From assembly GCA_002435755.1 (NCBI GenBank), contig DIYH01000024.1, positions 434,001-498,000 on the forward strand: a DNA stretch of 64,000 nucleotides. Reading direction: 5' to 3'. The stretch comes from Flammeovirgaceae bacterium UBA6059. Lineage in GTDB: Bacteria; Bacteroidota; Bacteroidia; Cytophagales; Cyclobacteriaceae. Below the pieces are notes generated by a model, which worked only from the letters and a program-made list of their open reading frames with translations, searched no databases and was not told where the DNA came from. This document shows positions 1-9,800 of this stretch, one piece after another (within the stretch, counting starts at the first letter, position 1; every line of letters begins with the position of its first letter). A program made the position numbers and the translations under genes.

Positions 1-85
1 TCAATAGCCCATAGGCATTATCATAGAGATTGGCCACCACCAATAGTACGATCTCTTCTAGTTCACCTAGCTGCGTCCCTTTCAT
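1..85 (-). CDS. PadR-family transcriptional regulator, N-terminus only (runs off left edge)
   Basis: The reverse strand reads from an ATG at 85 to the window edge without a stop and gives about 28 residues beginning MKGTQLGELEEIVLLVV. This matches the start of the PadR protein at 33731-34069 (MKGSKLGEFEEVILLTV) nearly residue for residue, so it is the first helix of a PadR winged-helix domain. In the two complete pairs of this window the PadR gene precedes an FtsX-type permease, so a third permease gene probably lies just left of the window. A long inverted repeat (91-150) sits directly upstream and may be its operator. The rest of the gene is not visible. Confidence 0.75.
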   Translation of the reverse strand, partial: MKGTQLGELEEIVLLVVANLYDNAYGLL

Positions 86-90
86 ATCTG

Positions 91-150
91 TATTATTTTT
101 TCGACAAAAGCGAAATTAATATTTAATTCGTAAATGTCGAAAAAATATTA
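91..150. promoter_or_regulatory. Long inverted repeat upstream of the left-edge PadR gene
   Basis: Bases 91-106 and 135-150 are inverted copies matching at 15 of 16 positions, including a perfect 11-bp arm pair (TTTTTTCGACA at 96-106, TGTCGAAAAAA at 135-145). The 28-bp centre is AT-rich and holds a second, weaker CGAA/TTCG dyad. The element starts 6 bp upstream of the PadR start codon. PadR proteins commonly repress their own promoters through inverted repeats, so an operator is the favoured reading. A hairpin terminator for something reading towards the PadR gene is possible, because the arms carry T and A tracts. Confidence 0.5.
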
Positions 151-255
151 TGTGCTTAATCAAATCATGTGGTACAGGGTAGCAGTCTACAGCCCTATGA
201 AAGCAATTCTACTTGCTCAGCATTTTTAATCATGCATACTGATTCCGTGGAATAC

Positions 256-1197
256 TTAATTATTGGACCTTGCAAGGTCTTCAAATTCAGGAATCACGTC
301 TCCCGCTCCTTTTTGAGCTTCAGGAAACATACCTTTTTCGATAAGTGGGATCAAACCAGGAAGTAGTTCTTTAAAATTGGGATTGCCTGATGGATGTAAG
401 GACCAAAGGCCGGGACTTTTTCCAAGAAACCCTACGCGATACCAGTTATTTCTTTTGAGCATGTCGCTGATGGTACCTTCGGGATACCGAAAAGGAGGTG
501 TCCCTCTTAGGACAGCCTTTAGCATATGATCCAGATTGGGTCTTTCGACTTTAATGCTCTTGTTTAGTTTCTTCTTGCTCAACAAGAAAGCGCGCGTGGT
601 GAAATGCTGGTACAGAAAGGAAAATGGCTGATTATATGTGCCTATTGGATTAAACCCTTTGCGGTAAAACGAAGATAAGTGCTTTGGGTCATCGTACGGA
701 GGACCTGCCATCGGAGAACACGAAAAGATGGTATCATCTTGATTGAGAATATCTACAGCTTCCTGTACCCAGGTACTGCTTCGTCCTCCAAACATCATAT
801 CCGCATCAATATGGAGTACCAGGTCATTGGTGGCTGCAAAGAGGCCAAAAAAATAGGAGTAGTACGGGCCTCCTGAAAAATCTTTATCAGGGATCGTACC
901 ACTCCTCATTATGGTCTCGCTCATCTCCTTCCTGACACCATCGGAATAGTCTACTTCAAACAACTTAAGGTCGGGAAATGAATCGTCTTTTAGCTGATGT
1001 AGGTAGTCATAGATGAGCTCCTGGTTTTTTTCCCAAATGTCGCCGGAAGACTTCCTTCCTTTGCTTTTTCTTAAGTCCATGACCACCAAGCTTTCTGTAC
1101 ACTGTCCTGAGAAAACTGACAGTTGGTGTGGTAGTAAAAGCTTCACTCTCGGATAGTCCAGGGGTGATACGTTGACTTGAAAAGTGACATTGGCCAT
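256..1197 (-). CDS. Glycosyltransferase-like protein (GT-A fold)
   Basis: This 313-residue protein has no signal peptide or membrane segment and is probably cytoplasmic. The key feature is an HIDADMMFGG stretch with the acidic DAD at residues 131-133. It follows a hydrophobic strand and a region that could bind a nucleotide sugar, and it resembles the metal-binding DxD of GT-A glycosyltransferases. The N-terminal part (VTFQVNVSPLDYPRVKLLLPHQ) fits the first Rossmann-like strand and helix seen in family 2-like enzymes. The acceptor and donor cannot be read from the sequence. The upstream neighbours on the same strand are a protease pseudogene and a methyltransferase, so a surface-glycan role is only an inference. 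Confidence 0.6.
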   Translation of the reverse strand: MANVTFQVNVSPLDYPRVKLLLPHQLSVFSGQCTESLVVMDLRKSKGRKSSGDIWEKNQELIYDYLHQLKDDSFPDLKLFEVDYSDGVRKEMSETIMRSGTIPDKDFSGGPYYSYFFGLFAATNDLVLHIDADMMFGGRSSTWVQEAVDILNQDDTIFSCSPMAGPPYDDPKHLSSFYRKGFNPIGTYNQPFSFLYQHFTTRAFLLSKKKLNKSIKVERPNLDHMLKAVLRGTPPFRYPEGTISDMLKRNNWYRVGFLGKSPGLWSLHPSGNPNFKELLPGLIPLIEKGMFPEAQKGAGDVIPEFEDLARSNN

Positions 1198-1441
1198 GGT
1201 GACAAATCTACTTTATCAAGGCATAAATCTAAGACTTGGTAAGCTTGACCATTATCACATTAACAATGTTGAGATCAATGCATTAGAAATGACGAGTGTA
1301 AAAAACTCTTGAAGAAGCTGATATGCTATTATGGAGTGCGCTAATGGTATGGCAACTTTTGATGTAAACTACTGGAAGAGATAAGTATTAGCAAGACATG
1401 TGGGTTGAGTAGTCGTCCAACCACTTTTCATTTGGCCACTC

Positions 1442-1712
1442 TCAAACCTTCTTTTTCAATCGATAAACGCCTGCATCATTATCTATAACCAGGACACAGT
1501 CTTTAAAGAAATTCATCCCGAGCCTCAGATCGCTGGAGTTGCGGATGTCAACTGGTACATCCTTGAAGACCACTCCTGAGAGATACAAGAAAGGTAGTGT
1601 GCCGACTTGGGCGGAAACAGTTTGTGGTCCTCTATGATATAGATGTCACTTGTGTTCTCCTCAACATAGGACAATTTATCCATTAGACGCTGGACTAAGG
1701 GTTGGTTATGAA
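1442..1712 (-). pseudogene. Truncated, frameshifted copy of the retropepsin-like protease gene
   Basis: The reverse strand encodes the C-terminal third of the protease found intact at 2628-3503. The two share the run DVPVDIRNSSDLRLGMNFF and then DNDxGVYRLK before the stop at 1442. At the nucleotide level long stretches are identical (around 1506-1550 against 2698-2742). A single-base shift near 1640 splits the reading frame: the upstream part reads NQPLVQRLMDK and the downstream part RGPQTVSAQVGTLPFLYLS. Similarity begins only about four bases from the methyltransferase stop codon, so the N-terminal two thirds, including the first catalytic Asp, are absent. It cannot make a working protease. 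Confidence 0.85.
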
Positions 1713-1716
1713 ACGG

Positions 1717-2352
1717 TCATTTAATGCATTCCAAAGCAACCGTATTTTTGAATCGGTCTTCACTCTCTACCAGCCTAAACATAGGATCTCTAGAATCGTT
1801 GAACGAACAAGATCTAATATTTTTAAAACCTACATTTCGTAATTCCCTGGTAAGTGACTGTGTGTCCCACATCCATAAATGTCTTGACATTCCGGGGTAG
1901 TAACCAAGGAAATAATGTTTTTTGATGGTTTTTGGCATTTCTTCAAGTCCCAACCAAGAAGACCTCATGAAGTCCGTTGAGGCTGTATCACTACCATTTT
2001 CCAAAGCGGTCACGTAATTTCTGGCTAGAATTTCAAGATCTGGAAGTACGCATCTAAATATTCCTCCCACTTTAAGCATTTTGTAGGTGTTACTCAGAGC
2101 GGTTTTCAGATCCTCAAGACTTAAATGCTCGAGGGTGTGGGAAGAAAAAACGCCATCACACGATTCATTTTCAATAGGAAGCCCTTTAACTATATTTCCG
2201 AGTTTTACATTTTTTGGAAAAGTTGTTTTTAGACCCTTTTTGAGAATTTCTCCAAAGAAGGGTAGACTCCTAATAAATACTGCAGGTGAATAGTCAAAGT
2301 TTATCCACTCATTTGGTGCTGTGAAACCACACCCGTAGTTAACGTACTTCAT
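1717..2352 (-). CDS. Class I SAM-dependent methyltransferase
   Basis: This 211-residue soluble protein has the layout of Methyltransf_11-type enzymes. A glycine-rich loop (YGCGF, residues 6-10) is followed by an acidic residue at the end of the second strand (NFD, 18-20). SHTLEHL (71-77) sits at the motif typical of ubiE-like and glycan-associated methyltransferases, and LKVGGIFRCVLPDLE follows from about 93. The substrate is unknown. Such short methyltransferases often lie in polysaccharide loci, and a GT-like gene lies downstream. The gene is wedged between an intact protease gene and a truncated copy of the same protease, which suggests that it arrived by insertion or that the protease was duplicated around it. 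Confidence 0.8.
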   Translation of the reverse strand: MKYVNYGCGFTAPNEWINFDYSPAVFIRSLPFFGEILKKGLKTTFPKNVKLGNIVKGLPIENESCDGVFSSHTLEHLSLEDLKTALSNTYKMLKVGGIFRCVLPDLEILARNYVTALENGSDTASTDFMRSSWLGLEEMPKTIKKHYFLGYYPGMSRHLWMWDTQSLTRELRNVGFKNIRSCSFNDSRDPMFRLVESEDRFKNTVALECIK

Positions 2353-2627
2353 TGAAAATGTCGATGGACCAAATCATTGTTAAAGCTAAACTAAATACGT
2401 TAACGACACTATTTGGTATTCCAAAGTTCTCTTTATTGAGAAACCAACTGTTTTCTAACTTGGTTGAGTTGATACCGCAGTACTGAGCTTGTGCTTGTAA
2501 TTCAAACGACAACTAATTCAATATTGATATTAAGGAACATTTATTGGACAAACAAAAGTTTGTTTGGGTTCAATATGTTTTACTATAGCCGATCAAATGG
2601 TAATGGTAAGAAACCAGCATTAAAGCA

Positions 2628-3503
2628 TTAATCCTTTAGATTCCTGGCCTTCAACCGATACACTCCCTCGTCATTATCTATTACCAGTATACAGTCTTTA
2701 AAGAAATTCATCCCGAGCCTTAGATCGCTTGAGTTGCGGATGTCAACTGGTACATCCTTGAAGACCACCGCTGAGAGATACAAAAAAGGCAGAGTGCCGA
2801 CCTGTTCTTCAACGGTCTGCAACCCGCCCATACTGTAGATATTTCTTTGATTACCTTCAAAGGTGAACTTGTCCAAAAGCCGCTCAGCCAAAGGATGGTC
2901 ATCAGGTATGTTGAGACCTTTGGCCGATGATCCCAAGTCAATAATCGCTCTGTAGGTCGTACCCGCAATGCTGATATCTACATGCGGAGAACCACCTGAC
3001 CTGAAGATAGGAATAGTGTGCATCGAGTCTATCGCCAATGGCTCATTGGAAACTTCCAACATCCGATTAGGATAGTCGATTTTCCAGTTGGCCTTATTAA
3101 GCACAGACTGACCGATCAAGCCGCCGAAGTTTGGTATTTGCTCTTTCAGCCCGGTGAAGTCTCCATTTAGCACATTGACCTTCTTGAAGCTCACGTCCCC
3201 GATGCGCATGGAGCTGACTTTATGACGATAGAGGGTAACTGTACGATTAGATGCACCACCGACAGTCATGGCTTTGCCTTTCGCTTGATCAGTTTGCAGC
3301 AAGGAGAGCTGAGCGCCAGTGTCCAGCAAGAAATTTCTGGTTTCTCCATCTACCTCAACAGGCACATTAATCACATGCTTAAAAGTGGTAAAGGGTATGG
3401 CCTGATGATAGCACTTAGGGGAGACTTTACCCTGTCGCTGGTAGTGTTTGAGGGAGCAGCTTACGATTATTAAGAATAGTATGAATGGAGCTAGTCTTCT
3501 CAC
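2628..3503 (-). CDS. Retropepsin-like aspartyl protease, predicted lipoprotein
   Basis: This 291-residue protein begins with a hydrophobic stretch ending in the lipobox-like IVSC (Cys16), so it is probably lipid-anchored in the envelope. The first aspartyl-protease motif is FLLDTGAQLSLL with Asp61-Thr-Gly, as in the bacterial retropepsin-like family (gag-polyprotein protease type). The second half has the equivalent strand AIIDLGSSAKG with Asp189-Leu-Gly, so both lobes lie in one chain but the second lacks the usual Thr or Ser after Asp. The start is a GTG at 3503, the only start in front of the signal sequence. A short dyad at 2548-2563 lies downstream and could end transcription. A decayed partial copy lies at 1442-1712. 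Confidence 0.8.
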   Translation of the reverse strand: MRRLAPFILFLIIVSCSLKHYQRQGKVSPKCYHQAIPFTTFKHVINVPVEVDGETRNFLLDTGAQLSLLQTDQAKGKAMTVGGASNRTVTLYRHKVSSMRIGDVSFKKVNVLNGDFTGLKEQIPNFGGLIGQSVLNKANWKIDYPNRMLEVSNEPLAIDSMHTIPIFRSGGSPHVDISIAGTTYRAIIDLGSSAKGLNIPDDHPLAERLLDKFTFEGNQRNIYSMGGLQTVEEQVGTLPFLYLSAVVFKDVPVDIRNSSDLRLGMNFFKDCILVIDNDEGVYRLKARNLKD

Positions 3504-3668
3504 TGAGGTGAATTAATGAAGTTACCCATGAATACTGACACCAGTTGGGAATGAAGCACGCACTTTCGCCAGTTGCGATCCGTACCTATCGTCAATATTT
3601 TAAAATACTACCAAAAACAATAGGTTTTTGAGAAACCAAATTATATTAATTGGTACTTTTAGACTTAT

Positions 3669-4565
3669 ATGTTAAGAGCGATATTTTTATTTGGTTTTCT
3701 TGCCGTTTTTATAGTTTATGGGTGTGGTGAGGATGACGGGATCGATTCCGTTTCAGATTCAAGTATTGCTAAAGACAGTACACTAAATGTTGAAATTCCA
3801 GAGGTTATTTTGGATCAAGATAACCTGATTGAAGCAGATAGCTTATTAGAAACTGCTGATCCTTTAATTAATACAGGAATCTACCTTTCCTCGGTTTACG
3901 ATGAAGATAGCCTTATACATAGTTTTTCTTACAATGACGAAGGCAGGCTTTCTAGCCAGGTTGAAAGACACTCACGGACTACTTATGAACATCGGACTTT
4001 TGTTTATAATGAAATAGGGAAAATTTCAAAGTCCATAGGTACTACTCGCGACGATAACATAGAGATGTCTCTTTATTACGATAATGATACTCTTTTAGAT
4101 TCAGTATACATGGTTATAGGTAACAGAGTTTGGGAGTCTATTAAATTTCTATATAATGAGAATAATGAAATCATGAGGAAAATTCAATTTCCAATCGGGT
4201 GGCATGGGATATTGATATATACAGATTACACTTGGGTAAATGGCAACATGGTAAGCTCACGTAAACATTTTCCTGAAAGTTCCTCTACAGTTTTTATTAG
4301 CGAGTTCACCTATGATAGTCTAATAAATCCGTATATAGAGGTCTACAAAGGTTTAGGTATAGATTTGACTCATTTTGAGCCTATAAGCAAGAATAATCTG
4401 GTAAGTGTCATTATTGTTGGAGAGGAGTTTAACCAATTTGTTTCTAAAGCCCATGCTACGTATTCCTACATGGAGAATGGATACCCAATTAGTATGAGAT
4501 TGGAAGTGGATTTGGGTGGTTTAAATGGGTTAACAACAACGAATTCCAATTTCAACTATCAATAA
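3669..4565 (+). CDS. Hypothetical lipoprotein with YD-like short repeats
   Basis: This 298-residue protein has a signal peptide ending in VYGC (lipobox Cys19), followed by an acidic linker (GEDDGIDSVSDS). The mature part contains repeated strands of the form FxYNDEGRL, FVYNEIGKI and FLYNENNEI, which resemble the single YD/RHS-type hairpins seen in Bacteroidota lipoproteins. It is far too short to be an RHS toxin and has no recognisable catalytic domain. I do not recognise a defined family. The gene stands alone, transcribed away from the protease gene at 2628-3503. Confidence 0.65.
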   Translation: MLRAIFLFGFLAVFIVYGCGEDDGIDSVSDSSIAKDSTLNVEIPEVILDQDNLIEADSLLETADPLINTGIYLSSVYDEDSLIHSFSYNDEGRLSSQVERHSRTTYEHRTFVYNEIGKISKSIGTTRDDNIEMSLYYDNDTLLDSVYMVIGNRVWESIKFLYNENNEIMRKIQFPIGWHGILIYTDYTWVNGNMVSSRKHFPESSSTVFISEFTYDSLINPYIEVYKGLGIDLTHFEPISKNNLVSVIIVGEEFNQFVSKAHATYSYMENGYPISMRLEVDLGGLNGLTTTNSNFNYQ

Positions 4566-4758
4566 TGGTCGAGTTCTTCCTTTACACTATCATGTAGCTG
4601 AAGCCTATTGAGGGCGGCTATTATTACTGACTATTAGGGGTATGGCTTGGCAATACAAACGACAAACGTTAGATCGCCATGGTACTTATAAAAAAAATTA
4701 CAAACTCGATTCACTATTTGAAAACTACACGATTCGGATGTATACTCCTATTTATTAG

Positions 4759-5382
4759 TTATAGCTCTAACTCAGCATAAAACTTTAATATCTTCTCGAA
4801 TTGCTCGTCTTTCCTGATCTCTTTGTCGTTCTCGTCTAGAAAAGCTGCCAACTCGGTATTAGTAATAGCTATCTTTCTTAGACTCTCCATAAAGTCTGGT
4901 TTCTTTATCTGACGAAACTTACCATTTTTGATCCAAAAATATTGTGCTGTGACGCGTGGGCCTGGTTTGCTGATATTACCAACACCATAAATTGTTCCCG
5001 ATTCACGTGAAATACAAATCTTGAACACCTCAAAATCACCGTTTGTAAGGTACTGGCCAATATGGAAATCATTGTTTATTGCAGCATTAGGTTGAGCAGT
5101 TGTATTGCCGTAAGCTACTTCAAAAATTCTGTTTCCATCCAACTGGATTCTTCTGATCTTTGATTTTTCAACTCGTAATTTGTCATCACCAACGGTAATC
5201 TTGAATTCTTGATAATTGTTGGCGACCACCCAATCTTCTTTATACTTTTCAGCCTTTAAAATTCCTTGAATTTCAGTTCCGTCTCTCAGATAAACTGTAG
5301 CATTAAAGTCGCGCTTTTTTTGAGCAAATGACTGAGTTGAACAAATGAGGATTAGAAAAATTGTATAGGCAAGAAGTCTCAT
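4759..5382 (-). CDS. Hypothetical secreted protein
   Basis: The ATG at 5382 places a clean signal peptide (MRLLAYTIFLILICSTQSFA) at the N-terminus and gives 207 residues. An in-frame ATG three codons earlier would only add MAI-type residues. The mature part opens with strands such as VYLRDGTEIQGILKAE, a pattern common in Bacteroidota periplasmic proteins of unknown function, and ends in a charged helix (DENDKEIRKDEQFEKILKFYAEL). There are no recognisable catalytic motifs. It stands alone on the reverse strand with about 190 bp free on each side. Confidence 0.6.
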   Translation of the reverse strand: MRLLAYTIFLILICSTQSFAQKKRDFNATVYLRDGTEIQGILKAEKYKEDWVVANNYQEFKITVGDDKLRVEKSKIRRIQLDGNRIFEVAYGNTTAQPNAAINNDFHIGQYLTNGDFEVFKICISRESGTIYGVGNISKPGPRVTAQYFWIKNGKFRQIKKPDFMESLRKIAITNTELAAFLDENDKEIRKDEQFEKILKFYAELEL

Positions 5383-5587
5383 AATGGCCATCAACGTTTT
5401 TTCTAAGATAGACCAATTTCATCTACTTGTGCTAGTGTAAGAGTATGCTGACACTTTAATTGTTGGCTACTCATAAGCGGCACTGAGATTATTCGACCAA
5501 TCTGGTTGGTTAGCAAACTTATGTCGCTCTTTCGTCACATGCGGATGCTTGCGCCAGTTGGACGATTAACGGAAATTTCTGCCGCAG

Positions 5588-6100
5588 TTAGTAGCTGCTG
5601 AAATAAGGTTCAGGCTCAATTTTTAACCTTTTAACTCTTAATTCTCCACTTTCTTCGAATATCACCTTGGCAGAGAAATAAGTAGGGTTTCTTCCGGTAT
5701 GCTTCATTGTCGATCCAGTTTTAATTGAAAGCTTCAGTCGACCACTTTTCTTACGTATTTCTGTAAAAATCAAAAAGAAATCGGAAGCATATCCCCATAT
5801 AAAAAGACCGCTGGCGAGCAGTATTGTAAGGTCGTTATCCAAGTGGTAATCAACTATCCGATCTTACACGTCTGTTTCATTAACAACTCGCTTAATGCTA
5901 GGAATTAATCTGACAATTGGCTTGTTTATAAGCACCATCGGTACACCCGCACCAGCAGATGAGTCACTGAACAAGAATTGTTTTAGTTTAGGATTTTCAG
6001 TCAGTTCAAAGAATAAGGTTTCGACATCATATTCTGAACCCTGGAAATAAGAATTCCAATTAAGACAACAGACAAAAACAAATAGAAATATTCGAGTCAT
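5588..6100 (-). pseudogene. Hypothetical secreted protein gene interrupted by an in-frame stop
   Basis: The frame opens at an ATG at 6100 with a signal-like MTRIFLFVFVCCLNWNSYF and runs to a TAA at 5864-5866. The same frame then continues without another stop through LTILLASGLFIWGYASDFF and ends with RLKIEPEPYFSSY at 5588. The sequence on both sides of the stop reads like normal protein, and there is no ribosome site or ATG for a separate downstream gene, only TTG codons. I therefore read it as one gene of about 170 codons with a nonsense mutation. It follows the broken gene at 6148-6779 and was probably in an operon with it. The family is not recognised. Two separate small genes remain possible. 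Confidence 0.55.
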
Positions 6101-6147
6101 ACACTTATTCCGGTTACCTTCCGAAAGGATAGCACTAGGTTGGATGT

Positions 6148-6779
6148 TCAAAACTTGAATTGAATAGGGGACACAACTCTTACATCAACATTTTCACCTT
6201 CTATTTTACCTGGAATAAACTCTCCAACAAATGAACTTATAACTCTCAGGGCTTCTTCATCGCAACCTCCTCCTATACTCATTTCAAGCATTGTGTCTTT
6301 AAGTTTTCCTTCTTTAGTAATTGTAAAAGAAACGTAGACTGTTCCTTGAATTCCTTGTGACCTAGCATCATAAGGATATTTAATATTTTCAAAAATATGT
6401 TTGTAATAAAGAGCTTGCCCTCCAACTAAGATAGGCTTAATCAAATGAGGGTTTTCATTGCCATGAAGATCAGAGTATCGGGTAAAGGGGCTGCTACCAC
6501 TATCGTATATCAGTTGCTCTTTTGAGTGGTCATACTTCTGTAAGAGGTTATTGTAAATATAGTATTCCCATATGCCACTTTTTTATTCATCTCATATTGT
6601 CCTGAGACTTTAACTATACTTCCTTCTCTTTTATAACTACCATGTTTGGTTTTCTTGTCTTCCTTTAAAACATAAAAGGTTTCATTGTCTATCACTTTTC
6701 TTTTGGTCCGCTGCGACAAACATTGGAACGAAATGGGTAGGATAAGAACAAACATGAGTATTTCTAGCCTACTATTCAT
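6148..6779 (-). pseudogene. Secreted MORN-like / TonB C-terminal domain protein, frameshifted
   Basis: The first part (from 6779) has a signal peptide (LEILMFVLILPISFQCLS) and MORN-like text (KKTKHGSYKREGSIVKVSGQYEMNKK). At the A6 run near 6583-6588 the frame breaks. Adding one base there restores GIWEYYIYNNLLQKYDHSKE, then runs unbroken into the TonB C-terminal domain (GGQALYYKHIFENIKYP, GIQGTVYVSFTITKEGKL) that ends at 6148. The combination of MORN-type toxin_YwqK-like repeats and a TonB C-terminal domain is a familiar Bacteroidota architecture of about 210 residues. Without the shift the second half has no plausible start except TTG. A homopolymer sequencing error is possible. Confidence 0.75.
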
Positions 6780-6836
6780 GAGCCTTTTTTGAATGAAAGA
6801 TAATTGATCATAACTAGAATATAATGTTTTGAATAC

Positions 6837-9800
6837 TCACTCCAACACCCTCAACTTCATCTCCTGTACTGACTCCCGAAACGCTTGCCAATCACCTTCT
6901 AGGAAGCCATTGATCTCAGTAGCTGCTGATGCTACTGCATTTCGGGTGTGCGCCATCTCCATCTTTTCAGTAGCGTTGGGTGCTTCCCAGTTGGACATCT
7001 GGATCGCGGTGGAGAGTACGTACTGTCGTGTCGCACCCAGCCTCGAACTCACAATCAATGGATCACGGTAGATACCCTGTACATCTGACGGAGGATTAAT
7101 AAGTGTCAGCAATTCTTTGGCTTTAGTTCTGATGTCTTTAATTTGGTTTTTGAGCTCACTCACATCACCTTCCTGGATGCCGAGGACACTTTCCAGTTTG
7201 TCTAGCGACCCAAGGGCATCATTAAGTCCTTTTTCCAGGTCAGCGGTCTGCTGTCTTAGCTCCAGGTATTCTTCGATAAAGGCATTCCTTTGTTCCAGGT
7301 CCTGATCAGTGACTTCTTTTCGAGGATCAAGCTTCACCTCCAGTTTTGTCTCGACAGTCTGGTCATTCCCAGTAAGTCGAACCGTATAGGTGCCAGGCAT
7401 CACCACTGGTCCTGCCAGCTCAAAGTCTCCGGTTTCTACTTTTCCAACAGAGACCCCTTTACGGTCAAGCTTCCAGGTGAAGCGGTTCAGTCCCTTATTT
7501 CCCGATAGTGCCAAAGTGCGGATCACACTGCCATCTGCATCAAGTATCTCCGCCTGTACTGAGTCTTTGCTGTCTAGCGAATAGCTGATCAATGCGCCAT
7601 ATTCCTTATTCTCACCGAAGAAGAGTCCATCGCCCGCACATCGCGTACCAAAGGCCTCCTTCCAGATGGCGAGGTAGGCTGTGGCAGGCTCATAGACTGT
7701 CAGTGGCTCATCAAGTTGCTGGATGCCATTTTGCGCTAGCGCGCGCAAAGGACGGATATCATCCATCACATAAGCCGACCGGCCGAAAGTACCAATCACG
7801 AGATCATGAGCAGTCGGTTGGATGATCAGGTCCATGGTAGAGACCGTGGGGAAACCCTCCGTCCACTGTGTCCAGTTCGTGCCACCATCGATGGTCACGT
7901 AAAGGCCGAATTCTGTCCCAAGGAACATCAGATCAGGTGCAATTGGGTCTTGCGCTATGGATAGGCCATAACCCCAAACTTGAGATGCATCTGCGACCTG
8001 CGCCCACGACTTACCATAGTCTTTGGTACGATAGACATAAAGTCCCCAGTCCTCGCGGCGATAGTCGTTGATCACCACAAAGGATTCCGCAGCATCATAA
8101 GTAGAGGCCTGGATCTGTGTCACCCAGGCTCCTGAAGGTGCGCCTTTGATGTTCTTGACGAGGTTGGTCCAGGTGGTTCCACCGTCCTGGGTAAGCTGCA
8201 CATTGCCGTCATCTGTACCTACCCAGATCACGTCTTTGTTGACTGGGCTAGGGGCAATACTCAGTATGGTAGTATGATTCTCTGCGCCTGTCACATCATA
8301 AGTCAGGCCACCGCTTTCTGTCTGATTTTGTTTCTTAGGATCGTTGGTGGTGAGGTCAGGGGATAGGATGGTCCAGGTTTCACCTCGATCACTGCTTTTG
8401 TGCAGGTATTGGCTGCCAAAGTAGATGCTCTTTTCATCATGAGGATCAGCCGCGATACCAGCATTCCAGTTGAATCGTAGAAACTCACCATCTGGATGCA
8501 CAGGCTTCACGAACTTCTGCTCTCCAGTACGGGTATCATAGCGCAGCAGGTTGCCCTTCTGCGACATGGCAAACACATAGTTGTTGTCACTCCCATCCGG
8601 CACCACATCAAAGCCATCCCCAAAGGCCAGCTCCTCCCAGTAGTGGTTGCGAATGCCGCCATTACCCCACACCTGGCTGGGTCCCTTCCACGAGCCATTG
8701 TCCTGCATGCCGCCATAGATATTGTACGGCACCTCGTCATCTACATTGATATGATAGTATTGCCCAACTGGAATATTCTCGACGAATTGCCAACGCTTCC
8801 CACCATCCCTGGAGATTGCCAGACCACCATCATTTCCATCAAGAAGGAAGTTGGGATCGTTAGGATCAATATACCATGCATGGTGGTCAACATGAATGTT
8901 ATTTGGTGAGTTGTTCCAGGGAAGAAGGTTTTGGAAGGTCCTGCCACCATCCTCACTCTTGGTGACAAACGTCCAGAGGTTGTAGATCCTGTTTTCATTT
9001 TGAGGATCAACATGGATCTCAGCATAGTAAAAAGGGCGATTACCAATGCCTTTATCCGCCTGCATCTTCCAGGTAGCCCCTCCATCATCAGATCGATAGA
9101 GTGCATTCTTCTTGCTTTCGACGAGGGCATAAGCCACATTAGGCTTGCTAGCTGCTATCGCCAATCCCATTCGACCGAGTTGTCCTTCTGGTAGTCCATC
9201 AGCACTCGACTTCTTTGTCCAGTTATCGCCACCGTCTTGAGTGATATACAGCCCGGAACCATCACCCCCGGATTTAAAAAACCATGGATCACGACGAAAC
9301 TCCCACATGGCCACCATCAGCTTATTTGGATTGGTAGGATCCATGACCAAGTCTGCCACACCAGAAGAAGTATTTGTATGTAGAATTCTCTCCCAGGTTT
9401 GGCCTCCATCTTTTGTCCGGTAAACACCACGCTCAGAATGATCCCCCCACTGTGATCCAAATACACCTGCATAGACGATACCAGGATCAAGTGGATTGAT
9501 AGCCAATCGATGGATGCTACGCGTTTTTTCTAAACCCAGGTGTTGCCATGTCTTGCCTCCATCTAGCGACTTGTAAATGCCATAGCCTTGCGTTTGGCTA
9601 TTTCGGGGATTGCCTTCACCTGTCCCTACCCAGATGATCGATGGGTTTGTTGGGTCAATTGCGATCGAGCCGATTGATGCGGCTTTTTCATGATCGAAGA
9701 TCGGCTCCCAATACACTCCCCCAGAGGTTGATTTCCAAAGACCACCTGAGGCAGTACCGCAGTAAATGATATTGTTGTTGTCGCGCTGAGCTGTAACTGC

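Noticed and set aside
6577..6595. Programmed -1 frameshifting at the A6 run of the MORN/TonB-C gene
   Set aside because: The A run is short and a T precedes the two AAA codons, so the classic X-XXY-YYZ slippery heptamer is not in phase, and no stimulatory hairpin was recognised. A simple indel is the better explanation.
8496..9139. Overlapping frames on both strands within the BNR-repeat gene
   Set aside because: They are shadows of the well-supported beta-propeller protein.
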